NCBI GenBank assembly: GCA_964502525.1
Contig: CAZCXH010000030.1
Span: 1 to 37,476 of the forward strand
Direction: 5' to 3'
From: DATLYB01 sp964502525
Lineage (GTDB): Bacteria; Bacteroidota; Bacteroidia; Chitinophagales; CAIOSU01
DNA length: 37,476 bases
The position numbers and the translations under genes were made by a program. Below, one piece after another: positions 14,313 to 22,795 of the stretch. How positions within the stretch are numbered: the stretch's first letter is position 1; the number at the start of each line of letters is the position of its first letter. The notes under the pieces were generated by a model. The model was not told where the DNA came from and made no database searches. It saw nothing but the letters and a program-made list of their open reading frames with translations.

Positions 14313-16139
14313 ATGAACATCAAAATCATCAAAAAGTATTTTGGCATATTCCTTCCTGTTCTTCTGCTCGCATCCTGCAAATCAGGCGGCACCGGAAGTT
14401 CTCAGGAACAGCAAATATCCAGCAAGCGTGCCGGCATCAATGAAGTGATCGTGCATGAGCTTAGCGATCCTGATAAGCTGAAGCCTTTGAGCAGTACAAG
14501 TGCCAATGCAAATTATATCGAAGGGGAGATATTCACCGGATTGCTTGCAACTCATCCTGTTACATTCGAATATATTCCCATTCTTGCCGAATCAAGACCT
14601 GAGATCAAAGAAGTGAATGAGGGTGAATATTCCGGAGGATTAACTATTACCTATGTTCTCAGGAAAGAAGCCGCTTGGGATAATGGTGAACCTGTGACTG
14701 CAAGAGACATTGAATTTACCTATAAAGCCATCAAGAACCCGCAAGTGGATGCTCATAATTCCAGACCTTATTTTGAGTTTATTGACGATTTTAAGATAGA
14801 TGAGGCTAATGAAAGGAAATTCACGCTCTATTGCAAGGACCGATACTTTATGGCAGAAATATGGAGTGGCGCTATCGGAGTTTATCCGGAATATATTTAT
14901 GATCCGGAAAAACTCATGCGGAAATTTACTATCAAAGAATTAAACAACCCTGCTAATCTGGAGCGGTTGAAGTCCGATCCTGATATTATCAAATTCGCAC
15001 AGAATTTTGATTCCGAGAAGTACAGCCGGGAAAAGGGATTTGTGGTGGGCTGCGGACCGTATGAATTCGAAGAATGGATAACCGGGCAACGCATAGTTCT
15101 GAAAAAGAAAAAAAACTGGTGGGGAAATAAATTAGCGGGTAGCCTGTATTCAGGCTTTGAGGCACACCCTGATAAACTGGTATATGAAGTCGTCAATGAT
15201 CGTACTACAGCGGTTACTGCATTAAAAGATGAGAGCATTGATGTTATGAGGGACATTCGCTCTAAAGATTATAACGATCTCAGGCAAGACGAAGAGTTTT
15301 TAAAACGCTTCCAACTGACTACGCCAATTCGCCTGGCATACGAATATTTTGGATTCAATATGAAGAACCCTAAATTGTCCGACAAGCGCGTAAGGCAGGC
15401 GTTATGCTATTCCATTAATGCCGATCAGATTATTGATGTGCTCTATTATGGTTTGGCTGAAAAAGTAGTTGGTCCTATCAATCCCGCCAAAAAGTACTAC
15501 AACCGAAATATTGAGCCCTATGGTTACGATTTGAATAAAGCAAGCGCCCTGTTGGATGAGGTTGGATGGAAGGACTCTGATGGTGATGGTGTGAGAGATA
15601 AGATAATTAACGGAGTGAAAACAGACTTAAGCTTCACTCTAAAATATAATGCAGGGAACGATATTCGCGAGAAGATGTGCCTGTTCTTTCAGGAAAGCAC
15701 TAAGAAGATTGGTGCGAAAGTCGAGATATTGGCTAAAGAATGGACGGTGTTTCTTGATGAAAATAAAAATCACGATTTTGAAATTTTTTGCGCTGGATGG
15801 GTTGCCGCCCCAACTTTAGATGACTTGAAGCAGATTTGGCACACGCAATCCTATAACGGTGGGAGCAATTATGTCGGCTTCGGCAATGAAGATACGGATA
15901 ACCTGATTGAAAAAATTCGGTATGAGAATGATGAAACTAAACGTAATGAAATGTATTTTCAAATGCAGGAGATTCTCCACGAAGAAGCCCCATATGCATT
16001 TATAATTTCACCTAAAGAGCGTATTGCGATTCATAAGCGTTTTAATAACGCTGAAGGTTTAGTAAGCCGCCCGGGGTACATGGTAGATGAATTCGTCCTG
16101 AACCCGGATTTCGGTACTAAAGCCGTTGCAGCCAAATAA
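14313..16139 (+). CDS. Peptide ABC transporter substrate-binding lipoprotein 2 (SBP_bac_5)
   Basis: This 608-residue family 5 binding protein is a close paralogue of the one at 11184-12995. The signal peptide ends in the lipobox LASC with Cys22. Shared blocks include GINEVIVHELSDP, WDNGEPVTARDIEF, GFVVGCGPYEFEEW, the GDGVRD loop and SYNGGSNYVGFG. I chose the ATG at 14313 because it gives a clean lipoprotein signal; the frame is open upstream only to non-ATG codons. The permease gene follows after 18 bp, so this copy is the more likely partner of the permeases. Its codons are visibly more AT-rich than those of its paralogue and of the permeases. Confidence 0.9.
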   Translation: MNIKIIKKYFGIFLPVLLLASCKSGGTGSSQEQQISSKRAGINEVIVHELSDPDKLKPLSSTSANANYIEGEIFTGLLATHPVTFEYIPILAESRPEIKEVNEGEYSGGLTITYVLRKEAAWDNGEPVTARDIEFTYKAIKNPQVDAHNSRPYFEFIDDFKIDEANERKFTLYCKDRYFMAEIWSGAIGVYPEYIYDPEKLMRKFTIKELNNPANLERLKSDPDIIKFAQNFDSEKYSREKGFVVGCGPYEFEEWITGQRIVLKKKKNWWGNKLAGSLYSGFEAHPDKLVYEVVNDRTTAVTALKDESIDVMRDIRSKDYNDLRQDEEFLKRFQLTTPIRLAYEYFGFNMKNPKLSDKRVRQALCYSINADQIIDVLYYGLAEKVVGPINPAKKYYNRNIEPYGYDLNKASALLDEVGWKDSDGDGVRDKIINGVKTDLSFTLKYNAGNDIREKMCLFFQESTKKIGAKVEILAKEWTVFLDENKNHDFEIFCAGWVAAPTLDDLKQIWHTQSYNGGSNYVGFGNEDTDNLIEKIRYENDETKRNEMYFQMQEILHEEAPYAFIISPKERIAIHKRFNNAEGLVSRPGYMVDEFVLNPDFGTKAVAAK

Positions 16140-16157
16140 TAAGGGTTTCGTTTTCAC

Positions 16158-17684
16158 ATGTTCCGTTATATTCTCAAAAGGCTCTTAATCTTTATCCCCA
16201 CCCTTATCGTTATTTCCATTTTCACCTTTGCCCTTAGCAAGATCGCTCCTGGCGACCCGGTGGAACTGCGGCTTGCGGGAGGAATGCAGTCGCAAACGGG
16301 CGGGCAGTTGGCGGAAAAGCTTGCGGGTGAAAAAGCCTACATCGAGCTGAGCGAAAAAATGGGGCTTAACCTTCCCGCATTTTATTTTTCAATCACTTCA
16401 GGGGCGTATCCCGACACGCTCTACAAAATTCACCGCAAAGGCGAGCGCGAAACGCTGAGCCGGCTTATTGATATGTACGGCAACTGGCAGCAGATTTCCG
16501 ATTACTACCACAGCATCAAGGCGATGGAGTATGCGCTGTTCGACATGAAGCGCGACTCTTCCACGTTCAACGGACTCAGGCTCATCCGCGAAAGCTGCAA
16601 CGACCTTTACCGCAATTACGAAGACGGGAAAATAAAAAGATTCATCGCTCAGATTGATTCAGCAGTGAACATGCGCGCAAAAGTATTGCAGGACAGCATT
16701 CGGGTGGAAATTCAACCGCTGGCAATGCTTCAGCCGCTTTCAAAAAATATTGCCGGCAGCTATGAAGCTGTGAAAGCCAAAGCTGCTCCCGGAAAGAAAT
16801 ATCTTCCCTCGGTCCACTGGTATGGTTTGAAAAATCAATACCACCGCTGGCTTTTTGGCGATGCTCCGTGGTTTGGGGAAAATACCAATCCTGCTACCAC
16901 GAGGAAAGGTTTTTTCAGGGGCGATTTCGGAGAATCATTCCTGGATGGAAGACCGGTTTCTTCCATCCTGCTGGAAGCGGTCAAATGGACGATGTTGCTC
17001 AACATCATCTCCATCATTTTCGCCTATATCATCTCCGTGCCGATAGGGGTTGAGACCGCGGTGAAGAAAGGCTCCACATTCGACCGGGTTTCCACGACCA
17101 TGCTCTTCATACTTTATTCGCTGCCTTCATTCTGGATAGCAACGATGCTCATCGTGTTCATCACCACGCCCGAATACGGAATGGATTTGTTCCCCACCTA
17201 TGGCACAAGTTCGGTAAATCTTCCTGCTGACGCTTCATTTATGACGCGGTTCTGGGACACTGCTTACCATTTGACTCTCCCGGTTTTTTGTCTCACTTAT
17301 GGTTCGTTTGCATATATCTCGCGCCAGATGCGCGGAGGGATGCTGAACGTTATCCGCCAGGATTACATCCGGACAGCTCAGGCAAAAGGGTTGAGCCAAA
17401 CTGCGGTGGTGTGGAAGCATGCTTTAAAAAACTCGCTGCTGCCCATCATCACCATGTTCGCCAACCTGTTCCCGCTGATGATAAGCGGTTCAGTGATTCT
17501 CGAAGTGATATTCGCAATCCCCGGCATGGGCCGCGTGGCTTATGAATCGGTGGTGGCGAGGAATTACCCCGTGCTTTACACGGTGTTCATGTTCTCTGCA
17601 ATCCTTACGATGATAGGCATCCTTGTTGCAGACATGCTGTATGCAGCCGTTGACCCGAGAATTTCATTTACGAAAAAACGCTAA
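16158..17684 (+). CDS. Peptide ABC transporter permease, DppB-like with large periplasmic insertion
   Basis: This 508-residue inner-membrane permease has the DppB pattern. A first helix (about 9-28) ends in IAPGDPVE (29-36), RGDFGESF is at 254-261, and a C-terminal core carries about five helices and the ATPase-contact EAA loop (YIRTAQAKGLSQ, near 390). DppB/OppB proteins are usually 300-340 residues long. The excess is a largely helical, charged segment between PGDP and RGDFG of about 220 residues, where the standard spacing is roughly 60-70. It would lie in the periplasm. The stop codon is immediately followed by the GTG start of the second permease. No ATPase subunit gene is in the window. 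Confidence 0.9.
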   Translation: MFRYILKRLLIFIPTLIVISIFTFALSKIAPGDPVELRLAGGMQSQTGGQLAEKLAGEKAYIELSEKMGLNLPAFYFSITSGAYPDTLYKIHRKGERETLSRLIDMYGNWQQISDYYHSIKAMEYALFDMKRDSSTFNGLRLIRESCNDLYRNYEDGKIKRFIAQIDSAVNMRAKVLQDSIRVEIQPLAMLQPLSKNIAGSYEAVKAKAAPGKKYLPSVHWYGLKNQYHRWLFGDAPWFGENTNPATTRKGFFRGDFGESFLDGRPVSSILLEAVKWTMLLNIISIIFAYIISVPIGVETAVKKGSTFDRVSTTMLFILYSLPSFWIATMLIVFITTPEYGMDLFPTYGTSSVNLPADASFMTRFWDTAYHLTLPVFCLTYGSFAYISRQMRGGMLNVIRQDYIRTAQAKGLSQTAVVWKHALKNSLLPIITMFANLFPLMISGSVILEVIFAIPGMGRVAYESVVARNYPVLYTVFMFSAILTMIGILVADMLYAAVDPRISFTKKR

Positions 17685-18998
17685 GTGAGCCAGCCAGTCG
17701 AAATAGCAAATCAGGTTCAGAAGCCGAGGCTTGACCAAAGCTATTGGGGCATCGTGAAGCGGCAATTCAAAAAGAACCGCCTTGCCGTGTGGTCGCTGCG
17801 CGTGGTTTACATCATTATTTTCATCGGGCTTACGGCTGACTTCATTGCGAATGACAAACCTCTCTACTGCAAATACAACGGCACCATTTATTTCCCGGTG
17901 CTGAAAGAGTACGCGGTGAATCTGGGCATCGGCAAATGGCCCACGGAACTTGCGCTGGCTGACTGGAAAGATTTGAAGTATGAGGCGGCAGTTTGGCCTC
18001 CGATTCCATATTCATCCACCGAAATGGATATATACAACGTGCAATATGTGGGACCTTTTGAAGAGCAGCGCGTGGAGGGCAAAAGATGGAAGCACTGGAT
18101 GGGTACTGATGAAATCGGCAGGGATGTGCTCGCGGGAATGATCCACGGCACGCGCATTGCTATGCTGGTGGGCATCATCTCCATGATGATAGCGGCATCC
18201 ATCGGGATTTTCCTCGGGGCGATGGCGGGCTTCTTCGGTGATGAGCGGCTGAAGGTGTCGCGCATCGGTCTAATCCTCAACGGTATTTTTGTTTTCATCG
18301 CTTATTACTATGCTTTCAGCGTGAGGGGGTATGTATTCGCTGATGCGTTTGGCGAATCCATGTTTTCACTGATGGTTCAATTCCATATCAGCCTTTTTAT
18401 CTTCATTGCCATTATGATTATTCCCAACCTTATCTCGCGTTTGTTCAAAAAGCACAGCTATCTCGGTCAGCAAATCACCATACCCGTTGACATCATCGTT
18501 TCAAGGCTGATTGAAATAGTGGTCTCCATTCCAAGCCTTCTTTTGATTCTTTCAATTGTCGCCATTGCAAAGCCTTCCATATTTCTGGTGATGGTGGTGA
18601 TTGGCGCCACCGGCTGGACGGGCATAGCTCGTTTTCTCAGAGCCGAATTATTGCGGGTGAGAAGTCTCGAATACATAGAAGCCGCGAGCGCCCTCGGTTA
18701 CAGCAACGCGCGCATCATTTTCCGGCATGCCATCCCCAATGCGCTCACACCGGTTTTCATCTCCATTGCGTTTGGAATAGCTGGCGCCATACTTATCGAA
18801 TCATCCTTGTCGTTTCTTGGTATCGGAGTGCAGGCGGAGGTGATCACCTGGGGCAAGCTGCTTTCCATAGCCCGTGATGCCCCGGAAGCATGGTGGCTCG
18901 CGATTTTTCCCGGCTTCGCCATCTTCATCACCGTGACCATCTTCAACCTGCTGGGCGAAGGGTTGACCGATGCGCTCGATCCAAGGCTGAAAAGCTAA
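17685..18998 (+). CDS. Peptide ABC transporter permease, DppC-like with two inserted segments
   Basis: This 437-residue DppC-type permease is encoded directly after DppB. The family motif GTDEIGRDVLAGMIHGTR (140-157), SIPSLLLIL (281-289) and the EAA loop (YIEAASALGYSNARI) identify it. Two departures from the usual length of about 300 are visible. About 85 extra periplasmic residues lie between helix 1 and GTDEIGRD. A further segment of about 75 residues, with two hydrophobic stretches, lies between AGFFGDE (181-187) and RLIEIVVSIP (274 on), where typical members have about ten residues. The GTG start is the first codon after the stop of the previous gene. A later start would cut the cytoplasmic N-terminus. 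Confidence 0.9.
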   Translation: MSQPVEIANQVQKPRLDQSYWGIVKRQFKKNRLAVWSLRVVYIIIFIGLTADFIANDKPLYCKYNGTIYFPVLKEYAVNLGIGKWPTELALADWKDLKYEAAVWPPIPYSSTEMDIYNVQYVGPFEEQRVEGKRWKHWMGTDEIGRDVLAGMIHGTRIAMLVGIISMMIAASIGIFLGAMAGFFGDERLKVSRIGLILNGIFVFIAYYYAFSVRGYVFADAFGESMFSLMVQFHISLFIFIAIMIIPNLISRLFKKHSYLGQQITIPVDIIVSRLIEIVVSIPSLLLILSIVAIAKPSIFLVMVVIGATGWTGIARFLRAELLRVRSLEYIEAASALGYSNARIIFRHAIPNALTPVFISIAFGIAGAILIESSLSFLGIGVQAEVITWGKLLSIARDAPEAWWLAIFPGFAIFITVTIFNLLGEGLTDALDPRLKS

Positions 18999-19061
18999 CT
19001 TCGGGCCGGTTAATCGGTTAATATGTTAGCCGGTTGATTGGGAAGCGACTCATCTTGCGAA

Positions 19062-20567
19062 ATGAAGTTTGATTATTCATCATCGAATCATCGAATCACC
19101 GAATTATCGAATCATTTGTTCGTCTGCCTTCCGCTGATATTTCTTCTCTCAATAGCACCGGCTTTCTCTCAAACCCTCTCCTATTCCATACCCGAAAAGC
19201 TATCCGCCAAAACTCCGGAATTCAGAATCCTGGGAAAAAACAGGGAGGGCGTGCTCATTTACAAGTACGGGAAGGACGCCCACACCGTGGAGGCTTATGG
19301 CGGCAATCTGAGCATGCGATGGGAGAAATCGTTTTCTTTTAAATATCCTGAAGCAAACGTGAGGCGCGTGGTGATATATCCCGAAAAGACACTTGTATTT
19401 TATCTTTCCGCTCAAAAAGGGGTGCCGGTGTTGTTCGCTGAAAAATGGAACAGCAAGTTTTCGGGGGATGGCAATGCCGTTGCCATTGATTCGATTGTTA
19501 CCGGGAAATTTGATGTGGAGTCAACGCTGAGGGTCGCCACTTCGCAAAACCAGGCTGTAGTTGCCTGCTATTATCCCACGGGCAGCGATAATGCGGAACA
19601 ACTGATGGTTACGCTCACCGACAGCGACCTGAAAATTATAGGAAGAAAGCAGATTGACATCAACCCCGCAGGCGGTAATATGCTGCTCAGAAAGGTGTTC
19701 CCTGATAATACCGGAAATATATATGTCTTGCTGGAAGATGACGATAAATCGAAAAAGAAGGCTTCCTCCCAGGATGCATTTATCGTGAAAATGCATGAAG
19801 CGTCATCGGGAACTGTCAGACAAATAGATTTCGGCTTCAAGCACCCGGTTTTCAGGAAACTTTACCTTGATTTCGACAATGTGAACAGGAATCTTGTTGC
19901 GACCGGCTTTTATACCAATGATGCAGGCGAAGAAGCGCAGGGTTTTTTCTATTCTGCCTTTAATGTGGACAGCGGTTATCTGTCCGCCAGCAATTACACC
20001 CGGTTTTCCCCCGATCTGATTTTTGAAATCACCGGAAAGGATACATCAAAGAACTCCCGGGGATTTTATTCGTTCGAAGTCTATGACCTCATCTTGCGGT
20101 TTGACGGAGGCGCAATTATCGTTGCCGAATCAAGATTTAACACCGAGGAGAACATGCAGGTGCCTTCGTTCACCCCGTCCATCGGACCCAGCTTCCGAAC
20201 CATCCAGATATCGTATTACAATGACATCATGGTGCTGTCTGTGAATGCTGACGGAACGCTGGACTGGACGAGCGTGCTCAAGAAGAAACAGATCTCCGAG
20301 GATGACGAAGGCTTTTTCTCCTCCTACTGCATGGCGACCACTGCCAGCAAGCTGCACTTTATTTTCAATGAAGAGATTTACCATAAAACAAATGTCTCCG
20401 AATACAGCGTTGACAAGGGAGGCGGATCGGAAAGAAAATACCTGTTCAACGCGGGCGACAGGAACGTGCTGCTGGTGCCGAAGCTGGGCAAGCAGATTTC
20501 TTCCAATGAAGTCATCATCCCCAGTTATAAAAGAAATTATCTCGGTTTCGTGAAGGTGTCTTATTGA
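19062..20567 (+). CDS. Secreted protein of unknown function
   Basis: This 501-residue protein has a signal-peptide-like stretch (LFVCLPLIFLLSIAPAFSQ, about residues 19-37). The rest is rich in beta-strand-like segments and D/N/G turns, with no membrane helices. The regular spacing of strands and repeats such as VIYPEKTLVFYLSAQ hints at a beta-propeller, but I do not recognise a named family. Residues 7-18 are encoded by an octanucleotide repeat array (19081-19112). The start is uncertain: ATG 19062 lies before the array, while an in-frame TTG at 19116 lies just after it but would leave no positive n-region. The gene is convergent with the choice-of-anchor-L gene across 12 bp. Confidence 0.7.
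   Translation: MKFDYSSSNHRITELSNHLFVCLPLIFLLSIAPAFSQTLSYSIPEKLSAKTPEFRILGKNREGVLIYKYGKDAHTVEAYGGNLSMRWEKSFSFKYPEANVRRVVIYPEKTLVFYLSAQKGVPVLFAEKWNSKFSGDGNAVAIDSIVTGKFDVESTLRVATSQNQAVVACYYPTGSDNAEQLMVTLTDSDLKIIGRKQIDINPAGGNMLLRKVFPDNTGNIYVLLEDDDKSKKKASSQDAFIVKMHEASSGTVRQIDFGFKHPVFRKLYLDFDNVNRNLVATGFYTNDAGEEAQGFFYSAFNVDSGYLSASNYTRFSPDLIFEITGKDTSKNSRGFYSFEVYDLILRFDGGAIIVAESRFNTEENMQVPSFTPSIGPSFRTIQISYYNDIMVLSVNADGTLDWTSVLKKKQISEDDEGFFSSYCMATTASKLHFIFNEEIYHKTNVSEYSVDKGGGSERKYLFNAGDRNVLLVPKLGKQISSNEVIIPSYKRNYLGFVKVSY
19081..19112 (+). repeat. Octanucleotide tandem repeat at the 5' end of a secreted-protein gene
   Basis: There are four consecutive 8-bp units: CATCGAAT, CATCGAAT, CACCGAAT, TATCGAAT. 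Because the unit is not a multiple of three, a change in copy number would shift the frame if translation begins at the ATG at 19062. The array is short and partly degenerate. Confidence 0.75.
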
Positions 20568-20579
20568 TGCAAGGTTCAG

Positions 20580-22565
20580 CTACCTGCAGCAGCAGTTTTC
20601 AAACCACCACCTGATCACCGTGCTGTCTGCCGACATGGTAGCGTTGGCATGACGGCACACGCCTCCTGCGCACTGGTCAATGGTGCAGGGATCGCCATCA
20701 TTGCAGTTGACAGCCGTGTGAACGCATATACCCGCTGCGCAGGCATCGGCAGTGCAGCCGTTGCCGTCATCACAATCATCCGGAGTGAATACACACCCGC
20801 CATTCATGCACGTGTCAATGGTGCAGGGATCGCTATCATCACACGCCAGCGTGTCGCACGGGTCGCTGCAACTGTAAACCGTGAGCAGGCGGGATGCCGT
20901 TGCCGACTGTCCTCCGCAGGCATCGGTGACGGTGACCGTATAGGAGCCGGTTGAAGATGGAACAACGCTGATGGAATCTGTGCCATGCCCTGAACTCCAT
21001 GTGTAAGTGTAAGGCAGGGAAAGACTGCCGCTGGCGGTGGCAGTGAGCATGGTGGTTTGTCCCTGGCAGGCTGAGTCGGGAGCGGCAATGCTGACGGCAA
21101 TGGGAGAATTGCTGCCGATGAAAAGCGTGTCGCGTTTGAAAAGCCCGCAGGCGCATTCGTCCTGGTAGGTGATGATGACGGTTTCAACGCCTTCGGGTAA
21201 TGCGTCAAGCACGGGTGAAACAGATGCCATTGCGGAGTCGCCATTTGCAGGAATAGTGACAGTGTGAGGTATGGCAGGATAATCAACACCTTCCGTTGCC
21301 GTGCCGGTTACAGTGAAATTTACCGTCACTGCTTCATTGGCAGTGTTGCTGCCTTCCCTGAAAAAGATGAACTGTCCATCGTCACAGCCCTCATAGGTGC
21401 TGCCTGAACCCGCAGTTGTGGAAACGCTTATACCCACGCTCTGCCCTCCGGAGAAACTGCGGGCTTCAATGAAAACACCCGAGTCATAGGCGAAGTCGCC
21501 CACGTCAGCAATGACAAACTTGATGTGATAGGTGCTGCACGGTACGACTATTATCGTTGCAGTGAGCACTGCTGTGTAGGCATCATACTGAGTAACCGCA
21601 GGGGTAAGGTTGCTGCGATAGTAGGCCGAGTGAGCAAGGCTTGTGCAGTTAGCGGGATTGTTAAGCCCGCCCGCGGTGCCGCTGTTGATGGAGTTGATGG
21701 CAACCTCGATGGAGGTGCCGGGGATGAGGGCGACATTGGTGTTGGGGGTAAAGCCGGGACCGCTGACGAGAAACGCGAACACATCATTATATTCGGAGCA
21801 GACAAACTCCGGATATTCTTCGGAAGCGAAAACGTAATCGAACACGATGGTGTCATTGTAAGGGATGAAATCAAACTCAAGGGCGGCAGCATCCTGGGAG
21901 ATCACACCTGCAACGCTATCCAGATCATCATCGCCCTGCCGCCCAAGCAGCCAGGAGGCGCTGCTGGAATTATTGGGGCCGCGGGCATTTTCGTGGCTGC
22001 CCGTGGTGATGAGAATGCCGCTGGCAATGCCGAGTGTGCCGCCATTGCCGAAATTGCCGATGGCAAGGGCAGAGCCGGTGTACGCAATGTTAAAAGCCTC
22101 AACGCACGAACCCAGCAGAACATCAGTGACAAGCTGCTGCGGAGAGAGGGAATTATCAGTTGTGATGGAAGAATTGGCGCTGGAGCAGTTGTTACCGATG
22201 TCGAAGATGCTCTCGCTGGAGGCAAACTCACCGCCTGAGCCTGCAAGGACACCGTTGTAGTAAACATGATAGTAGCCGCTGTCATACGTGCAGCACAATC
22301 CGTCATTAAAGGCATCATAGATGATAAATAGATAACATCCAGCGGCACTCACGCACACGTCTTCGGAGTAAAGCGTATTGTCGCCATAATTGCTGCCACT
22401 AGTAACAAGCGTTGAAGTATTCTGGTCAAAAAGCTCCCATGAGGTATCGTCACCATAATCGTCAGTGCGTATCTCTATGGTGATGGTTGCCTGCGGGCAC
22501 TGGGCTGCTGCCACCGGGGGGATGAGTGTGAGCAGAACGAGCAAATGGCTGATGCGGGCGAACAT
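20580..22565 (-). CDS. Choice-of-anchor-L surface protein with Calx-beta, PKD-like and Cys-rich repeats
   Basis: This is a 661-residue exported protein whose signal peptide ends near AAAQ (residue 21). The domains in order are as follows. A beta domain (about 24-128) contains GDDTSWELFD and DGLCCTYDSG. A choice-of-anchor-L domain (about 140-375) contains GILITTGSHENARGPN and FDYVFASEEYPEF. A Calx-beta-like domain (about 380-485) contains TATEGVDY. A PKD/Ig-like domain (about 490-570) contains TYTWSSG. The C-terminal Cys-rich repeats are of the type DGDPCTIDQCAGGVC. Choice-of-anchor proteins normally end in a sorting signal, but this one ends soon after the Cys repeats in ENCCCR with no recognisable type IX CTD. 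It is probably a surface or secreted adhesin-like protein. Confidence 0.85.
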   Translation of the reverse strand: MFARISHLLVLLTLIPPVAAAQCPQATITIEIRTDDYGDDTSWELFDQNTSTLVTSGSNYGDNTLYSEDVCVSAAGCYLFIIYDAFNDGLCCTYDSGYYHVYYNGVLAGSGGEFASSESIFDIGNNCSSANSSITTDNSLSPQQLVTDVLLGSCVEAFNIAYTGSALAIGNFGNGGTLGIASGILITTGSHENARGPNNSSSASWLLGRQGDDDLDSVAGVISQDAAALEFDFIPYNDTIVFDYVFASEEYPEFVCSEYNDVFAFLVSGPGFTPNTNVALIPGTSIEVAINSINSGTAGGLNNPANCTSLAHSAYYRSNLTPAVTQYDAYTAVLTATIIVVPCSTYHIKFVIADVGDFAYDSGVFIEARSFSGGQSVGISVSTTAGSGSTYEGCDDGQFIFFREGSNTANEAVTVNFTVTGTATEGVDYPAIPHTVTIPANGDSAMASVSPVLDALPEGVETVIITYQDECACGLFKRDTLFIGSNSPIAVSIAAPDSACQGQTTMLTATASGSLSLPYTYTWSSGHGTDSISVVPSSTGSYTVTVTDACGGQSATASRLLTVYSCSDPCDTLACDDSDPCTIDTCMNGGCVFTPDDCDDGNGCTADACAAGICVHTAVNCNDGDPCTIDQCAGGVCRHANATMSADSTVIRWWFENCCCR

Positions 22566-22640
22566 GGGCTATATGAGAAGACGTAAGATGCTACTGTAAA
22601 GTTTAGGAAAAAACGGTGAAGTTGGAGTTACACTTTGAAC

Positions 22641-22743
22641 GGGATAAATTGCGCCATTGAGCCGTTTACGGTTTACAGTTTGAAGTTTGCAACCGTAAGC
22701 ATGTAAACTGTAAACAGAAATAGAAAATGTAAGATTTTATCCC
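22641..22743. repeat. Palindromic element with GTTTAC words, copy next to recQ 3' end
   Basis: The outer arms GGGATAAA (22641-22648) and TTTATCCC (22736-22743) enclose an inner inverted repeat GTTTACAGTTT/AAACTGTAAAC (22671-22681 and 22705-22715). It fills most of the gap between recQ and the choice-of-anchor gene. The same GTTTAC/GTAAAC words recur in the element at 25333-25475 on the other side of recQ. Confidence 0.7.
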
Positions 22744-22795
22744 GCGCACAGTATAAAATTCAAACAATTCATACGCCTCTGTAACGGAGAATGTC

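Noticed and set aside
21525..22238. 237-codon frame antisense to the choice-of-anchor-L gene
   Set aside because: Its length results from the codon bias of the real gene on the other strand. The translation is Ala/Gly/Val-rich without motifs, and the minus-strand gene has a full domain series.
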